A stretch of DNA of 64,000 nucleotides from JACRCT01 sp049841135 (GTDB lineage: Bacteria; Myxococcota; Myxococcia; Myxococcales; UBA5297), in contig JASGHK010000007.1 of assembly GCA_049841135.1 (NCBI GenBank), forward strand, positions 372,001 to 436,000, read 5' to 3'. Both the position numbers and the translations under genes were made by a program. The notes below the pieces were generated by a model, which did no database searches, had not been told where the DNA came from, and saw only the letters and a list, made by a program, of their open reading frames with translations. Shown here piece by piece: positions 1 to 9,840 of the stretch (positions are counted from its first letter, which is position 1; each line of letters opens with the position of its first letter).

Positions 1-771
1 GAAGACGCGGGCGAACGAGTGGGCCAGCGGCAGGAAGAGCAGCATGATGTCGGTCGCCGCCAGCACGCCGACGTCCTCGATGGCCTCCGACTGGTAGAGC
101 CAGGCGCCGTGCGTGAGCATCACGCCCTTGGGGACGCCGGTGGTGCCCGAGGTGTAGAGGACGACGTTGAGGTCGTCCTTCTGGAGCTTGGCCACCCGCT
201 CCTCGAACGCCTTCGGCGCGTCCTTGGCCGCTGCCGCGCCCTGGGCTTCGAGCTCGCCCATGCCGAGGCGCTTGGCCGACGGGTCGGAGGCCTGCTCGAA
301 CGAGATGAACTTCTCGACGCCAGGGGTCTTGTTGGCGATGGCCTGCAGCCTCGTCCAGCGGCCCTGCGTCTTACCCTCCGGCTTGTCGTGGTCGTAGAAG
401 ACGACCTTCGCGCCCGAGTCGTTGATGAGGTACGCCGTCTCCTCGGGCGTGTTCGACGCGTAGATGGGGACGGTCACCGCCTGCGCGGCGGCGATGGCGA
501 AGTCGGCGACGCACCAGTCGTAGCTGGTGTTGGCGAAGACGCAGATGCGGTCGCCCGGCTGGACGCCGAGCTTCACCAGGCCGTCCGAGACCTTGCGCAC
601 GCGGGCGACCAGGTCCGCCCAGGTGAATTCCTTCCAGACGCCGCCGATCTTCTGCTTGGCCGCTACCCGGGTGGCGCTGGCGGCGCCGTGCCACAGCATC
701 CAGTCGATGAGCGTGCGAGCCTGCGACGGGCCCGCCAGCGGAGAGTTGCCAAGGTTGGTCTTCGCGATCAC
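1..771 (-). CDS. Long-chain acyl-CoA synthetase (AMP-binding), N-terminal part
   Basis: This is the first 257 residues of an AMP-forming acyl-CoA synthetase; the frame is open to the window edge, so the C-terminal part lies outside. The enzyme family activates fatty acids to acyl-CoA through an acyl-adenylate. The adenylate-forming P-loop motif YTSGTTGVPKGV is visible at about residues 204-215, and the N-terminal region has the usual features of the class (GVWKEFTWADL, then VFANTSYDW). The chosen start is GTG at 771, because a strong ribosome binding site (GAGGGAGG) sits a few bases upstream and no ATG fits the frame. Family assignment is firm; chain-length preference cannot be told from this part. 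Confidence 0.9.
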   Translation of the reverse strand, partial: MIAKTNLGNSPLAGPSQARTLIDWMLWHGAASATRVAAKQKIGGVWKEFTWADLVARVRKVSDGLVKLGVQPGDRICVFANTSYDWCVADFAIAAAQAVTVPIYASNTPEETAYLINDSGAKVVFYDHDKPEGKTQGRWTRLQAIANKTPGVEKFISFEQASDPSAKRLGMGELEAQGAAAAKDAPKAFEERVAKLQKDDLNVVLYTSGTTGVPKGVMLTHGAWLYQSEAIEDVGVLAATDIMLLFLPLAHSFARVF

Positions 772-1100
772 GTTCGCCTCCCTCAAAGCTCCAATAGGCC
801 GGCATCGTCGCAGGCGCTCGTCGCGTCGCTACGCTGTCGTGGCCCCAATTCGGGCGTCTGTCGTCGAGGCGACTGCCGCTGCAGTCTCCCGCCCCACGAA
901 CTATTTAATGGATGCCGCGGCCGCCCGCACGTTCGACTGCTTGCTGACGGGCTGGCGCCTGCCGCGCTGCGTCAGGATGGGCGCCGATCGCGCGCGATCC
1001 GATGAGGGCCGGTCTGCTCACGGTCGCCAGGGTACCGAGCGCTGCCGCTTCGCGAAGAGCGAAGAGCAGGCCGAAGCACGGGATCGCCGCGGGCAAGGTG
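772..1100. other. Intergenic region, no gene seen
   Basis: About 330 bases between the end of the small membrane protein gene and the start of the acyl-CoA synthetase gene, both on the minus strand. Open frames here have poor composition and no homology I recognise. A short AT-rich patch (CTATTTAATGG, near 900-910) is the only compositional exception and could be part of the promoter of the synthetase gene; this is a guess. Confidence 0.4.
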
Positions 1101-1622
1101 TCAGTGCATGAGGCCCTGGCCAAGCAGATACGCAACCACCGCGGTCGGGACGCCGGTGACCCCGGAGAGAAGCACGCTGGCAACCGACTTCACGCGGGAC
1201 TGAGTGGCGAAGAAGCTCCAACCGGCGCAGAAGGTCCCGACGACGCCGCTCGCGAACCAGAAGGCCAGGAGGGCGTAGAACGCCGGGTCGTGGTCACGGA
1301 GCCTCAGCACGAGGGCGAGGGCCGGCACTCCGACCAGCGCCGCGACGCACAGCCCCGAAACGCCCACCGCGCGCCAGTAGCGGCGGTTGGCCAGGTCTTC
1401 AGGCGACACGGCAACCGAGGCGTCGAGCGCATCGTCCACGACCACGAGTGGAAGCGTCGCCGGTCGCGGCGGCGAGGAAGGCTTGGAGGATCGGGAGGGC
1501 CGGGCCCCCAGCCGTACCTGGTGCAGCTCGCAGCGCTCGTCACCCTGCGCAGCGGCCCGGTCGCAGCCGGGCTCGATGCAGGAAGGCGTTGGCGGCGCCG
1601 GACGCTCGGACTCGAAAGGCAT
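1101..1622 (-). CDS. Hypothetical membrane protein with N-terminal Cys/His motif
   Basis: A 173-residue protein of unknown function. The N-terminus carries a probable small zinc site (CIEPGCDRAA then CELH, about residues 15-35), followed by a Pro/Ser linker and about three membrane helices between residues 80 and 170 (AVGVSGLCVAALVGVPALAL, AFYALLAFWFASGVVGTF and VASVLLSGVTGVPTAVVAYL). The layout resembles the many bacterial proteins that pair a zinc ribbon with a small membrane domain, but I do not recognise the family. It is the gene downstream of nothing obvious and precedes the acyl-CoA synthetase by 330 bases, so it is probably transcribed alone. Confidence 0.6.
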   Translation of the reverse strand: MPFESERPAPPTPSCIEPGCDRAAAQGDERCELHQVRLGARPSRSSKPSSPPRPATLPLVVVDDALDASVAVSPEDLANRRYWRAVGVSGLCVAALVGVPALALVLRLRDHDPAFYALLAFWFASGVVGTFCAGWSFFATQSRVKSVASVLLSGVTGVPTAVVAYLLGQGLMH

Positions 1623-1669
1623 GCGGCTTCCATTTGATCAGACAGGCTGCAGGAAGGCACCCGCAGCCT

Positions 1670-1716
1670 GACCCGAAGCCCGCAGCCCGAGGCCCGCAGC
1701 CCGAGGCCCGCAGCCT
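1670..1716. repeat. Short tandem repeat (GAGGCCCGCAGCCC-like, about 3 copies)
   Basis: Just after the trxB stop codon the sequence reads three imperfect copies of a 15-base unit (CCCGAGGCCCGCAGC). It lies in the 92-base gap between trxB and the small membrane protein gene and does not enter either coding region. Function unknown; slipped-strand expansion is the likely origin. Confidence 0.6.
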
Positions 1717-2650
1717 AGTGCGCCAGGAAGCGCTCGACCTCGATGGCCGCCATGCAGCCGGTGCCCGCGGCGGTGATGGCCTGGCGGTAGACCGAGTCCT
1801 GCACGTCGCCGGCGGCGAAGACGCCCGGGACGCTGGTGCGCGTCGTGCCCGCCTGCGTCTTGACGTAGCCCTTGTCGTCGAACTCGAGCTTGCCCTTGAA
1901 GACCTCGGTGTTGGGCTTGTGGCCGATGGCGACGAACAGGCCCTGCGCCTCGACCTTGGTCACGGCGCCGGTCTTGACGTTCTTGATCATCGCGCCTTGC
2001 ATCTTCTTGCCGTCGCCGACGATCTCCTCGACCACCGAGTCCCACAGGAAGGCGATCTTCGGGTTGTTCTTGGCGCGGTCCTGCATGACCTTGCTGGCGC
2101 GCAGCTGATCGCGGCGGTGGACGATGGTCACCTTGCGCGCGTGGTTGGTCAGGTAGGTCGCCTCCTCCATCGCGGTGTCGCCGCCGCCGACCACCAGCAC
2201 GTCCAGGTTGCGGAAGAAGAAGCCGTCGCAGGTCGCGCAGGCCGAGACGCCGCGGTTCTGGTAGGTCGTCTCGCCCTTGGCGTTGGTCCACTGCGCGCTG
2301 GCGCCGGTGGCGATGATGATGGTCTCGGCCTTGGTCTCGCCGCCGTCGTGCTTGATGACGAAGGGGCGCTTGGAGAGGTCGACGTCGTTGACGTTCTCCT
2401 CCAGCACGCGCGTGCCGAAGCGCTCCGCCTGCTGCTTGAAGAGGTCCATCAGCTCCGGGCCGGCGATGCCCTTGGGGAAGCCCGGGAAGTTCTCGATGTC
2501 GGTGGTGATCATCAGCTGGCCGCCGGGCAGGTTGGGAACGCTGCCGGCGATGACCAGCGGATTGAGCGCAGCGCGCGCGGCGTAGAGGGCGGCGGTGTAG
2601 CCGGCAGGGCCAGAACCGATGATGACGACCTTCTCGACGTTGTCCGACAT
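1715..2650 (-). CDS. trxB: Thioredoxin-disulfide reductase
   Basis: Class II pyridine-nucleotide flavoprotein that passes electrons from NADPH through FAD to thioredoxin in the cytoplasm. The FAD motif GSGPAGYTAALYAARA opens the protein, the redox-active CATC lies at about residues 138-141, the NADPH motif VVGGGDTAMEEA follows, and the C-terminal FAD motif is GVFAAGDVQD. Length, about 311 residues, is normal. I start at ATG 2650 (MSDNVEKVV) rather than the ATG six bases upstream, because GGAGG stands at ideal distance from it while the upstream ATG overlaps that site. The gene stands alone; the next minus-strand gene upstream ends 83 bases away. Confidence 0.95.
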   Translation of the reverse strand: MSDNVEKVVIIGSGPAGYTAALYAARAALNPLVIAGSVPNLPGGQLMITTDIENFPGFPKGIAGPELMDLFKQQAERFGTRVLEENVNDVDLSKRPFVIKHDGGETKAETIIIATGASAQWTNAKGETTYQNRGVSACATCDGFFFRNLDVLVVGGGDTAMEEATYLTNHARKVTIVHRRDQLRASKVMQDRAKNNPKIAFLWDSVVEEIVGDGKKMQGAMIKNVKTGAVTKVEAQGLFVAIGHKPNTEVFKGKLEFDDKGYVKTQAGTTRTSVPGVFAAGDVQDSVYRQAITAAGTGCMAAIEVERFLAH

Positions 2651-2733
2651 GTCCATCCTCCGCTGGTAGGCGCCCCATGGGAGCCACCTACGTATGGGAA
2701 AGGTTCAGAGATCCGAGAGGCGGTCAGGTTGCG

Positions 2734-3273
2734 CTACGGGCTAGCGCCACCGCCCTCCGCCCCGCTGCCTGCCGCTGCGCCTTCGCCAGCTCCGCCTGCC
2801 GGTGGTGGCGCCGTCGGCGCGGGTGTCGTGAGGCTCTTGCCAGCCCCGGCCTTGCTGGCGCCGCCGCCGGCCTTGCCCTTGGTGCCCGCCGGAGTCTTGG
2901 TGCCCGTCGCGCCCTTGCCTGCCTTCGCGCCCTCCACAGGAATGCCGGGCTGGCCGCTGGCGGAGCGCCCCTTCACGTTGGCGATGATCTGGTCGAGCTG
3001 CGCCTTGGCCTTGTCGCTCTCGCTGTTGCCGAAGAGGTTCTTGAACATCTTGGTGAGGCTGAAGCCGCCGGTGCCCACCTGGCCGATGGCCGCGTTGACG
3101 CTGGCCTCGTCGGGCATCGTCATGTCCGACGAGTCTTCGTTCTGGGCCCCGCCGAGGGCATTGGCGGCGTGGGCGAAGCCGTTGAGCGCGCCGGAGAGCG
3201 GCGAGGCCGAGCTGGAGAGGAGCGCGATGGCCGCGCCGATGGGCAGGACGCGGCCCAGGAGGACCTTCATCAT
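2734..3273 (-). CDS. Exported Ala/Gly/Pro-rich hypothetical protein
   Basis: A 179-residue protein with an N-terminal signal peptide (MMKVLLGRVLPIGAAIALLS...), a short structured stretch around residues 45-95 (VNAAIGQVGTGGFSLTKMFKNLFG, shown here only as an outline of hydrophobic and amphipathic segments) and a long low-complexity Ala/Gly/Pro/Lys tail. No family recognised. Its start codon overlaps the stop of the upstream cyclic-nucleotide-binding gene (ATGA at 3270-3273), so the two are very likely translationally coupled and act together at the envelope. The tail resembles flexible periplasmic spacers seen in Myxococcota. Confidence 0.65.
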   Translation of the reverse strand: MMKVLLGRVLPIGAAIALLSSSASPLSGALNGFAHAANALGGAQNEDSSDMTMPDEASVNAAIGQVGTGGFSLTKMFKNLFGNSESDKAKAQLDQIIANVKGRSASGQPGIPVEGAKAGKGATGTKTPAGTKGKAGGGASKAGAGKSLTTPAPTAPPPAGGAGEGAAAGSGAEGGGASP

Positions 3274-5217
3274 GCGGCACCTCCCGCGCGCTCCGCCGCC
3301 AGCGACTCGATGCCGGCGGAGAGCGAGAGGTCGCTGGTCATGGCCTTGAGGAAGGGATCCTTCTCCAGGACCAGCACGGTGGCGTCCTCGACGGCGCGCA
3401 CGGTGGCGACTCGCGGGATGTCGCGCAAGAGGGCGATCTCTCCGAAGTGGTCGCCCGGCCGCAGCTCGGCGATGCGCGCGCCGGCGGAGTCGAGCACCTC
3501 GAAGGAACCGGTGGCGATGAGGAAGCACTCGTGGCCGGCCTCGCCGACCTTGACCACCTCGGTGCCCGCCTTCACCTCGCGCGGCGCCAGGCGCACGGCC
3601 AGGGAAGCCCAGGCGGTCGGCCGGCAGACGTTCGAAGAACCGGCTCTTGTGCAGCGCCGCCGCTGCGCGCAGCAAGCGGGTGATGTCCGCGCCGCCCAGC
3701 GAGGCGATCACCTGGTCGAAATCCGTCTTGGAGAGCGCGGCCACCGTGACCGGCGTCGCCGCGCGTACGGAGGCTGAGCGCGGAGCGTTCTCCAGCAGCG
3801 CCGTCTCACCGAAGCAGTCGCCGGCGCCCAGCTGCGCCACTTCGTGCACCAGGCCGCTCGGGAGCTCGTGCTCGACCTTCGCCTGTCCACAGCGGATGGC
3901 GAAGAAGCGGTCGCCCGGGTCGCCCTGGCTGACGATCTTCTCGCCTGGCTGGTAGGCGATCTCCTTGACGGCGGTCGTCAGCTTGTCGAGCTGCTCGGGC
4001 GAGAGGTAGGCGAAGACCGGGATGGCGGCGAGATCCTTGGCCTTCATCGTGGAGGTGGTGACCGTTCCCTGCGCGCTCGCCTTGGGCGGGCGGACGGAGA
4101 GGATGGCCCGGCCCAGCGCCCAGACGAGGCCGAGGACGGCCGCGGGCATCAGGAGCGTCAGCACGCCGCCGCCCAGCAGCGCCAGCGCGCGCTCGATGCC
4201 GGAGGTCTGCGTGTCGACCGCCACGCGCATCATCTGCAACACCGCCACGAAGCCCTGCCGGAAGAGCACCTGGATGAGGAGCACGAACCAGGCGAGCGAG
4301 GCGAGAAGGCTGAGGATGAGCGAGGCCTCGCCGTCGAAGAACTGGCGGGAGACGGCGCGCAGCAGGAATCGGCGCGTCAGGTAGGCCCGGGCGTGCTCGC
4401 GCAGGTCCACGCGGCCGGCCATCACCGAGAACAGCTTGCCCATCGAGGTCGGCTCGAAGGGGACGAGATTGGCCAGCAAGACCGCCAGCGCTCCGGCGGC
4501 CAGGCCCGGCACGGGGCAGGACCAGGAGAGCGCGGCCGCGGTCATCGCCCCGAGGATGGCGGCGAAGTGGGCCAGCGCGCGGCGGTTGCGGTCGAGCAGC
4601 GCGACCGACCCGCCGTCGGGCTCGAGGTGCAGCACGCCGAAGCAGGAGGCGATGCGCAGGCGCAGCGGCCCCCGCCCCAGCGCGGAGGCGGCGGCGCCGC
4701 GGAAAAAGCCGCGCAGGGTCAGCGCGAGCGCCGCGCCGCCGTAGGCCCACAAGACGTCCCAGCCGGTGGGCTCGGGATTGAGGTCGGGAGTCAGGAAGGC
4801 CGCGGCGCCGAGGGCCGCGAGCGAGACCACGGCGGCGAGCGGGCCCACGAACGGCATCGGGAAGGTCGCGATGCGCGAGTCGGCCCAGCGCTCGTTGCGC
4901 CGGCGCGTGGCCGCGAGCCCGGCTGCCGCGATCTCCTCGGGCGGGTTGGCCAGCAGGTCCTGGCGCGAAAGGCCCTGCATCAGGTCGCGCAGCGCGGTGA
5001 ACGGGACGTAGCCCTTGGCCTCGGCGTGCGCCTCGGCGACGCCGGTCAGGGTGCGCTCGCCGTCGATGGCCAGGAGCAGCGGCGCCTGGTCGTCGGCGAT
5101 CTCCAGGGACCGGCCGGTCGCCGTGTCCCAGACACCCGCCGAGCCGTCGGAGCGCAAGCGGACCTGCGCCGAGTCGCGCAGGCGGGGCTTGAAGGAGTCG
5201 ATCTTGGTGTTGGCCAT
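3270..5217 (-). CDS. PqqD/M50-like membrane protein with two cyclic-nucleotide domains (one frameshift)
   Basis: About 648 residues once a single inserted base near 3602-3610 (AGGGAAGCCC, minus-strand GGGCTTCCC) is removed. Order: a PqqD-like N-terminal domain (1-80), a membrane region of about six helices (120-400), then two cNMP-binding domains (about 420-530 and 540-640). Each cNMP domain shows its binding cassette: FGETALLENAPRSASVRA and FGEIALLRDIPRVATVRA. The membrane part looks like an M50/site-2 protease relative: LRGFFRGAAASALGRG stands where HExxH would be expected and NLVPFEPTSMGKL where NPxxDG would, so both catalytic motifs are missing. I infer a non-proteolytic sensor that responds to cAMP or cGMP at the membrane. 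It is coupled to the downstream exported protein. Confidence 0.7.
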
Positions 5218-5237
5218 GTCCTCGCCTTCGACGGAGA

Positions 5238-6636
5238 TCAGGAATTGGAGGCTGGAGCGGGGTCGGCAGGTGTGACGGGTGCGCCCCCGCGCGGTGCTTC
5301 CAGTTGGCCGCCTTTCCGGCGGTCGTTCTGCTTCAGGAGGATGGCGAACGCGAAGCCGACGATGCCGAGCGCGGCAAACATGAGCATGGTCGAGGTGTAG
5401 TCGACGGTCGCGACCTCTTTGCCTTCGACCATCTTCTTGGTGGTGTGTGCGTCGGCGATGAGGCCGGCGAGGTATGGGAACAGTGCCAAGCCCACGTTCT
5501 GGACGTAGCCGACGACGCCGAACGCCGTTCCCAGTCTCTTCTCTTCGACCATCAGCGGGATTGCGGCCCACAGCGCGGCCGGGACGAGCGACAGGGCCAC
5601 GCCGACGAGGAAGATGGGGAGCACGGGCCAGACGTGGGTGTAGCCGATGAGCAGGTGGCAGGGGATGAGGAGAAGGGCGCCGAGCATCATCATGGTGGCC
5701 CGCTTACCCTTCTTGTCCACGAAGGCGCCGAAGATGGGCGTGCAGATCATCGTTCCCACGGTCAGCGCGGAGGTCACGTTGCCGGCGGCATCGTCGGAGT
5801 AGCCGAACTTCTGAATGAGGATGTCGGGCGCGTACGACTGGAAGGGGAAGACCGCCGAGTAGAAGGTCACGCAGAGAAAGGTGATGAACCAGAAGGAGGA
5901 GTTGAAACTGAAGGCCTCTCGCAGCACGAACTTCTCGTCTGAAGCGGGCGGATTGGTCGGCGCTCCCGCACGGCCACGGGCGACTTTCTCCATGGCCAGG
6001 TAAAGGAAGAACGTGAGCGCGCCCACGCCCATCAGGCCGGCAGCAAACCAGAGTGCGCCACGAAGCCCGAGCCGGTTTGCGACAGGCGACTGGACGTTCA
6101 TGGCCAGGAAGGTACCCAGGCGCATGATGAACAGGTTCATGCCATAGGCGAAGGCGAGTCTCCTTGCCGGTGAACCAGCGCGCGAGGACCTTGTTGTTGA
6201 CGACGAGGATGGACTCGGCGCCGACTCCAAAGACCATGCGGCCGAGCAGCATGACCTTGAGGCCGCCGCTCCAGTCGGGGATGAAGCCGCTGTGGAGCCA
6301 GGCGATGTCGTTGAATCCTTGCCAGGTCCCGGCCGCCGTGAGCGCGGCGCCCAAGGTGCACAAGAATCCGTAGAGGATGCCCGACACCTTGATGCCGAGC
6401 TTGTCCACCAAGACGCCGGCCACAAGCAGCAAGCCGGCAATGTTGGCCACAGCGTAGAAGGAGAAGAGCAGCCCGTACTGGGCTCCTGAGAAGCCGAGTT
6501 GCTCCTTGATTGCGGTGCCCAACGGCGTGATCGAGTCGTAGATGTAGTACTGGGCGAAGCAAACGAGGCTGGTCGCCACCAGCACGACCCACCGAAAGGC
6601 AGGGCTCAGCTTCTTGGATTCGTTTGTCTCAGTCAT
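5238..6636 (-). CDS. MFS transporter (one frameshift)
   Basis: A major facilitator superfamily permease of about 465 residues, with 12 predicted helices and the cytoplasmic loop motif between helices 2 and 3 seen as VLVDKLGIK. The reading frame breaks at about 6155: the sequence reads AAGGAGACTCGCC where AAGGAGCTCGCC would give an uninterrupted ...FTGKELAFAYGMN. I take this as one inserted A in a GAGCTC site. Start chosen at ATG 6636 (MTETNESKK), which places the first helix at the usual depth; an upstream ATG at 6726 would add a non-membrane extension. The substrate cannot be deduced. The nearest downstream gene starts 20 bases on and may be co-transcribed. Confidence 0.8.
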
Positions 6637-7104
6637 GGCTGCGCACCATAACCCGGGTGCCGCGCTCTCCGCGACCAAGGGGGCGACGTAGGAGACGGTC
6701 TCAACGTTCGTTGAGAACTCCTTCATGCGGCAGGCGGCTCAGCTGGCGCTGATCTAACGGTGCGGGCGGTCGCGTGATGCGCGTCACGCGTCGGGTGCAG
6801 ACGCCCGAGGACTTTTGGGAATCGCTCTCCGGAGCGGGCTCCTTCCAGCTAAGCGGGCACAAGGCGGCACAAGGCCGGCGATCCGACGGGCCGTGTTTGA
6901 AACGGCCTCTCGACATGCTCGGGGCCCAGCCCTGCCAGGAAGGTAGCGGGTCGCGCGGTTTCCCAGGACCTTTCCGATCACCCCGCCGCCGCCCCCAGCC
7001 CCGTCCGGACGCTAAGGCCGCGGAATGCCGAGGAGTTGGATGCCAGTGCAGGGCGTGGCGCACCGCTTGCTGAACAGGCCTGCGACTTCGAAAGGAGCCG
7101 CCAG
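6637..7104. other. Divergent intergenic region
   Basis: About 470 bases between the minus-strand MFS gene and the plus-strand cohesin-like lipoprotein gene. It holds no convincing coding frame. It contains the 18-base CRP-like palindrome listed separately, plus the ribosome binding site AAAGGAG just before 7105. Promoters for both flanking genes should lie here, but I cannot place -35/-10 boxes with confidence in such GC-rich sequence. Confidence 0.5.
6772..6789. promoter_or_regulatory. Putative CRP/FNR-type operator, copy 1
   Basis: The sequence GCGTGATGCGCGTCACGC has the GTGA-N6-TCAC architecture of CRP/FNR-superfamily sites. An identical 18-base copy occurs at 47359-47376, also between genes. 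Here it lies between the MFS transporter and the cohesin-like lipoprotein genes and could serve either. Regulator identity is inference only. Confidence 0.45.
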
Positions 7105-7725
7105 ATGCCCCGCCTCGCTGCTTCGTGCCTCCTGCTGTCGCTGCTCGCGCTCTCGGGCTGCAACCAGGACGTGAACGTCGAGCCGAAGCCGGGCAAGGAT
7201 GCCGGCACCGTCGTCATCCCGCCGGACGCCAGCCTCCCGGCCGGTCCCGACGCAGGGCCGGTCGAGCCGCCGGTCCCGACCTTCACTGCCGATGCGCCGC
7301 TGGCCGACGGCGAGATGGGCCTGCAGGCGTCGAAGCCGCTCGTTATCGACGGCGAGGCGCGGATCGAGGTGATGCTCGGCCGCCACGAGAACGTCTACGG
7401 CATTGCCGGCGGACTCACGTTTGACTCGTCGGTGCTCGAGTTCGTCCGCGTGGAGAGCGCCGGTTGGCTCGAAGGGGCTGACGGCCTGGTCGTCTCCAAG
7501 GCGTCTTCTCCCGGCAAGCTCCTCTTCGCCGTCACGCGCAAGGGCGCGGTCGCGGGCGAGAAGATCGACGCGCCGCGCAGCGTGGGCACGCTCGTCTTCA
7601 AGGTCCTCAAGAGCGGAAAGAGCGCGGTCCAGTTCCTGCCCGAGCGCAGCACCGTCCGCAGCGAAGGACTCGACTACGCCTCCAAGAGCCCTGCCTTCCG
7701 CGGCGGGACCTTGAGCATCCCGTAG
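7105..7725 (+). CDS. Lipoprotein with cohesin-like domain
   Basis: A 206-residue lipoprotein: signal peptide with lipobox LALSGC (Cys at about residue 19), a Pro/Asp/Ala linker (about 25-55) and a single beta-rich domain. The domain reads like a cohesin: an early strand ending in VMLGRHENVYGIAGGLTF, then DSSVLEFVRVESAG, and a late GTLVFKVLKSGKSAVQF. Cohesins bind dockerins. The next gene, 15 bases downstream, ends in a dockerin, so this protein probably anchors that peptidase to the outer membrane. Start ATG 7105 follows AAAGGAG; the same frame is open further upstream but that would hide the signal peptide. The cohesin call is by pattern only. Confidence 0.7.
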   Translation: MPRLAASCLLLSLLALSGCNQDVNVEPKPGKDAGTVVIPPDASLPAGPDAGPVEPPVPTFTADAPLADGEMGLQASKPLVIDGEARIEVMLGRHENVYGIAGGLTFDSSVLEFVRVESAGWLEGADGLVVSKASSPGKLLFAVTRKGAVAGEKIDAPRSVGTLVFKVLKSGKSAVQFLPERSTVRSEGLDYASKSPAFRGGTLSIP

Positions 7726-7740
7726 GTCAAGGAGAACGAC

Positions 7741-9712
7741 ATGCGAACGCTCTCCAAGCTCCTCCTCGTGGCTGCTGCCGCTGTCCTCTCGACCGCCACC
7801 GCCGCTGCCTCCGCGGCGCCCGACGAGCCTTCGCCGGGCATGCTCGCCTCCATCCGCTCTCAGGCCGGCCAGCACCTCAAGCGCGTGCTGCGCGGTGATC
7901 GCCGGCTTCAGGAGCGCCGGCGTACCGCCGCCCGCTACCTCCACAAGTTCGGCCCGGACAACGGGTCGCTCAGCGTCGATCACATCGCCGTCGAGTTCGA
8001 AGCTCGACCCCATGACCGCGGCGTTCACCACCAAGGCCCGGGTCCAGCTGCGCAACGCGCTGCCCAATTCGATCAGCTACCAGGTCCTCTACCTGCCGAA
8101 CTTCGCGCAGATGAAGTCGGTGACGCGCGGCGCGCAGGTGCTGCCGTTCCAGTTCCAGCCGCACCCGGAGTGGGGCATCGCCGAACTCTCCATCAGCCTG
8201 GGCGAGGTGGCGCCGTCCGAGATCGTCGAGGTCGAGCTCGAGTACGGCGGGGCCGTGGAGTGCGAGGTGGTGAGCCTGCTCGACATCCGCACCTGCATCG
8301 TCAGCGAGGACTACACCATCTTCACCGGAGTCACCGTGCTGCCGCTCTTCGAGAACGAGCCGGCCATCGACCTGACGCTGACCTACCCCGGAAGCCTCGA
8401 GGCCACCGCCGGCGGCTCGCTGGTGAGCGAGCAGACGCTGCCGGACGGCAAGAAGCAGAAGAAGCTCCACGACGATCACTTCAGCTCGAGCCTCTTCCTG
8501 GTGCTGGGCGCCTTCGACGTGCAGCGGAAGTCGTACGCGGACTACCAGGTGGCGAGCTTCACCCGCGCCCTCGACGGGCCGTACCGCGAGGCGTACCAGG
8601 ACGTCATTCACCGCATCCTCGACGACTACTCGCAGCGCTACTCGGCCTTCGGCTTCGACAAACTCGAGTACGTCGGCACGCCGGACGACCTCGGCTTCGG
8701 CGGCATGGCCGGCAACGGCGTGCTCTTCATGGCCGACTACAACTTCACGATGGACCCGGCGCAGACCCCGGGCATTGCCAGCACCTTCGCCCACGAGATC
8801 GGCCACCAGTGGTTCGCCTACAAGCTGCGCGCCTCGGACTGGATGGGGCCGTGGCTCTCGGAGGGCTTCACCGAGTACCTGGCCGGCGTCTGGACCGGGC
8901 GCGAGTACACGCGCTTCTACGGCCGACCGCTCGATTCGACGTACTTCCGCTACTACAACGAGGCCTTCACGTCCTACGTGCCGGTGGAGCGGGACGAGGC
9001 GCTGACCGGGCCAGCGTACCAGGACCCGAACCTCGACATGATGCTGTACGTGATGCTCGCCTACTACAAAGGCCCGCTGGTCGCGAACGTCATCGCGCAG
9101 CAGCTGGGCGGCTGGGAGGCGTTCGAGGCGGCGGTGAAGAAGGTGGCGCAGGCGCACGCCTTCGAGCCGTACGACACCGAGACCTTCAAGGGCTGGCTCG
9201 AGGAGGCCTCGGGCGTCTCGCTCACCGAGGTGTTCGACGCCTGGGTCTATGGCAAGGGCTACCCGACCTATCAGGTGTACGTGCACGACGGCACGGGCGC
9301 GCAGGGCGGCGAGTCGAAGATCATCGTCAAGCGCGACCGGATCATGCCGGGCGTCACCGAGCTGGGCGTGTCGGCGGGCGACGAGCAGCTGAAGGTGCCG
9401 GTGCAGTTCGCCGAGGGCGCGACGACGGCGACGGTGCGCGTGACGACCACCAAGCCGCTCGCGTCGGTGAAGCTCGACCCGGACTACAAGCAGCTGCGCA
9501 AGGTCCAGCACCTGCCGGAGGCGGACCTGAACGGCAACGGCGAGGTGGACGGCATCGACGTGCTGGCCATCGCCTGGGCGCAGGGCAGCCGCTTCGACGA
9601 CCAGCGGCAGGACTCGCACTGGTACTCGGCCTCGGACGCGAACGGCGACGGCGCGGTGGACGAGGCGGACTTGCAGCTGGCGCTGGACAAGTTTGGAGCT
9701 GCGAATCCGTAA
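7741..9712 (+). CDS. Secreted M1-type metallopeptidase with C-terminal dockerin (one frameshift)
   Basis: About 656 residues after removal of one base at about 8001 (GAGTTCGAAGCTCGACC, expected GAGTTCGAGCTCGACC). A signal peptide (residues 1-26) leads to an M1 aminopeptidase-like domain. The zinc site is clear: FAHEIGHQWFAYKL with HEIGH at about 351-355 and the third ligand Glu in SEGFTEYL at about 374. The last 60 residues form a dockerin with two EF-hand-like loops, DLNGNGEVDGIDVLAIA and DANGDGAVDEADLQLAL. The gene follows the cohesin-like lipoprotein at 15 bases and has its own RBS (AAGGAGAACGAC). Expected role: surface-tethered peptide digestion. A strong terminator follows. Confidence 0.85.
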
Positions 9713-9724
9713 GGACGCAGCACG

Positions 9725-9763
9725 GTCCCCTCCCCGCCACGAGTGAGCGGGGAGGGGACTTTT
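9725..9763 (+). terminator. Rho-independent terminator after the dockerin peptidase gene
   Basis: A perfect 13-base-pair stem (GTCCCCTCCCCGC pairing with GCGGGGAGGGGAC) with a nine-base loop, followed by TTTT. It starts 13 bases after the stop codon of the peptidase gene and closes the cohesin-dockerin operon. Confidence 0.9.
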
Positions 9764-9840
9764 CATTGGGCGAGCAGCTATCGGCTGCTTTGGCCGATTG
9801 GCGTCGAAATTGGCACGACCCGAAGGACCTATCGGTCGCA

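Noticed and set aside
6700..7100. Small open frames before the cohesin-like gene
   Set aside because: They lack ribosome binding sites, have no codon bias, and overlap in several frames.
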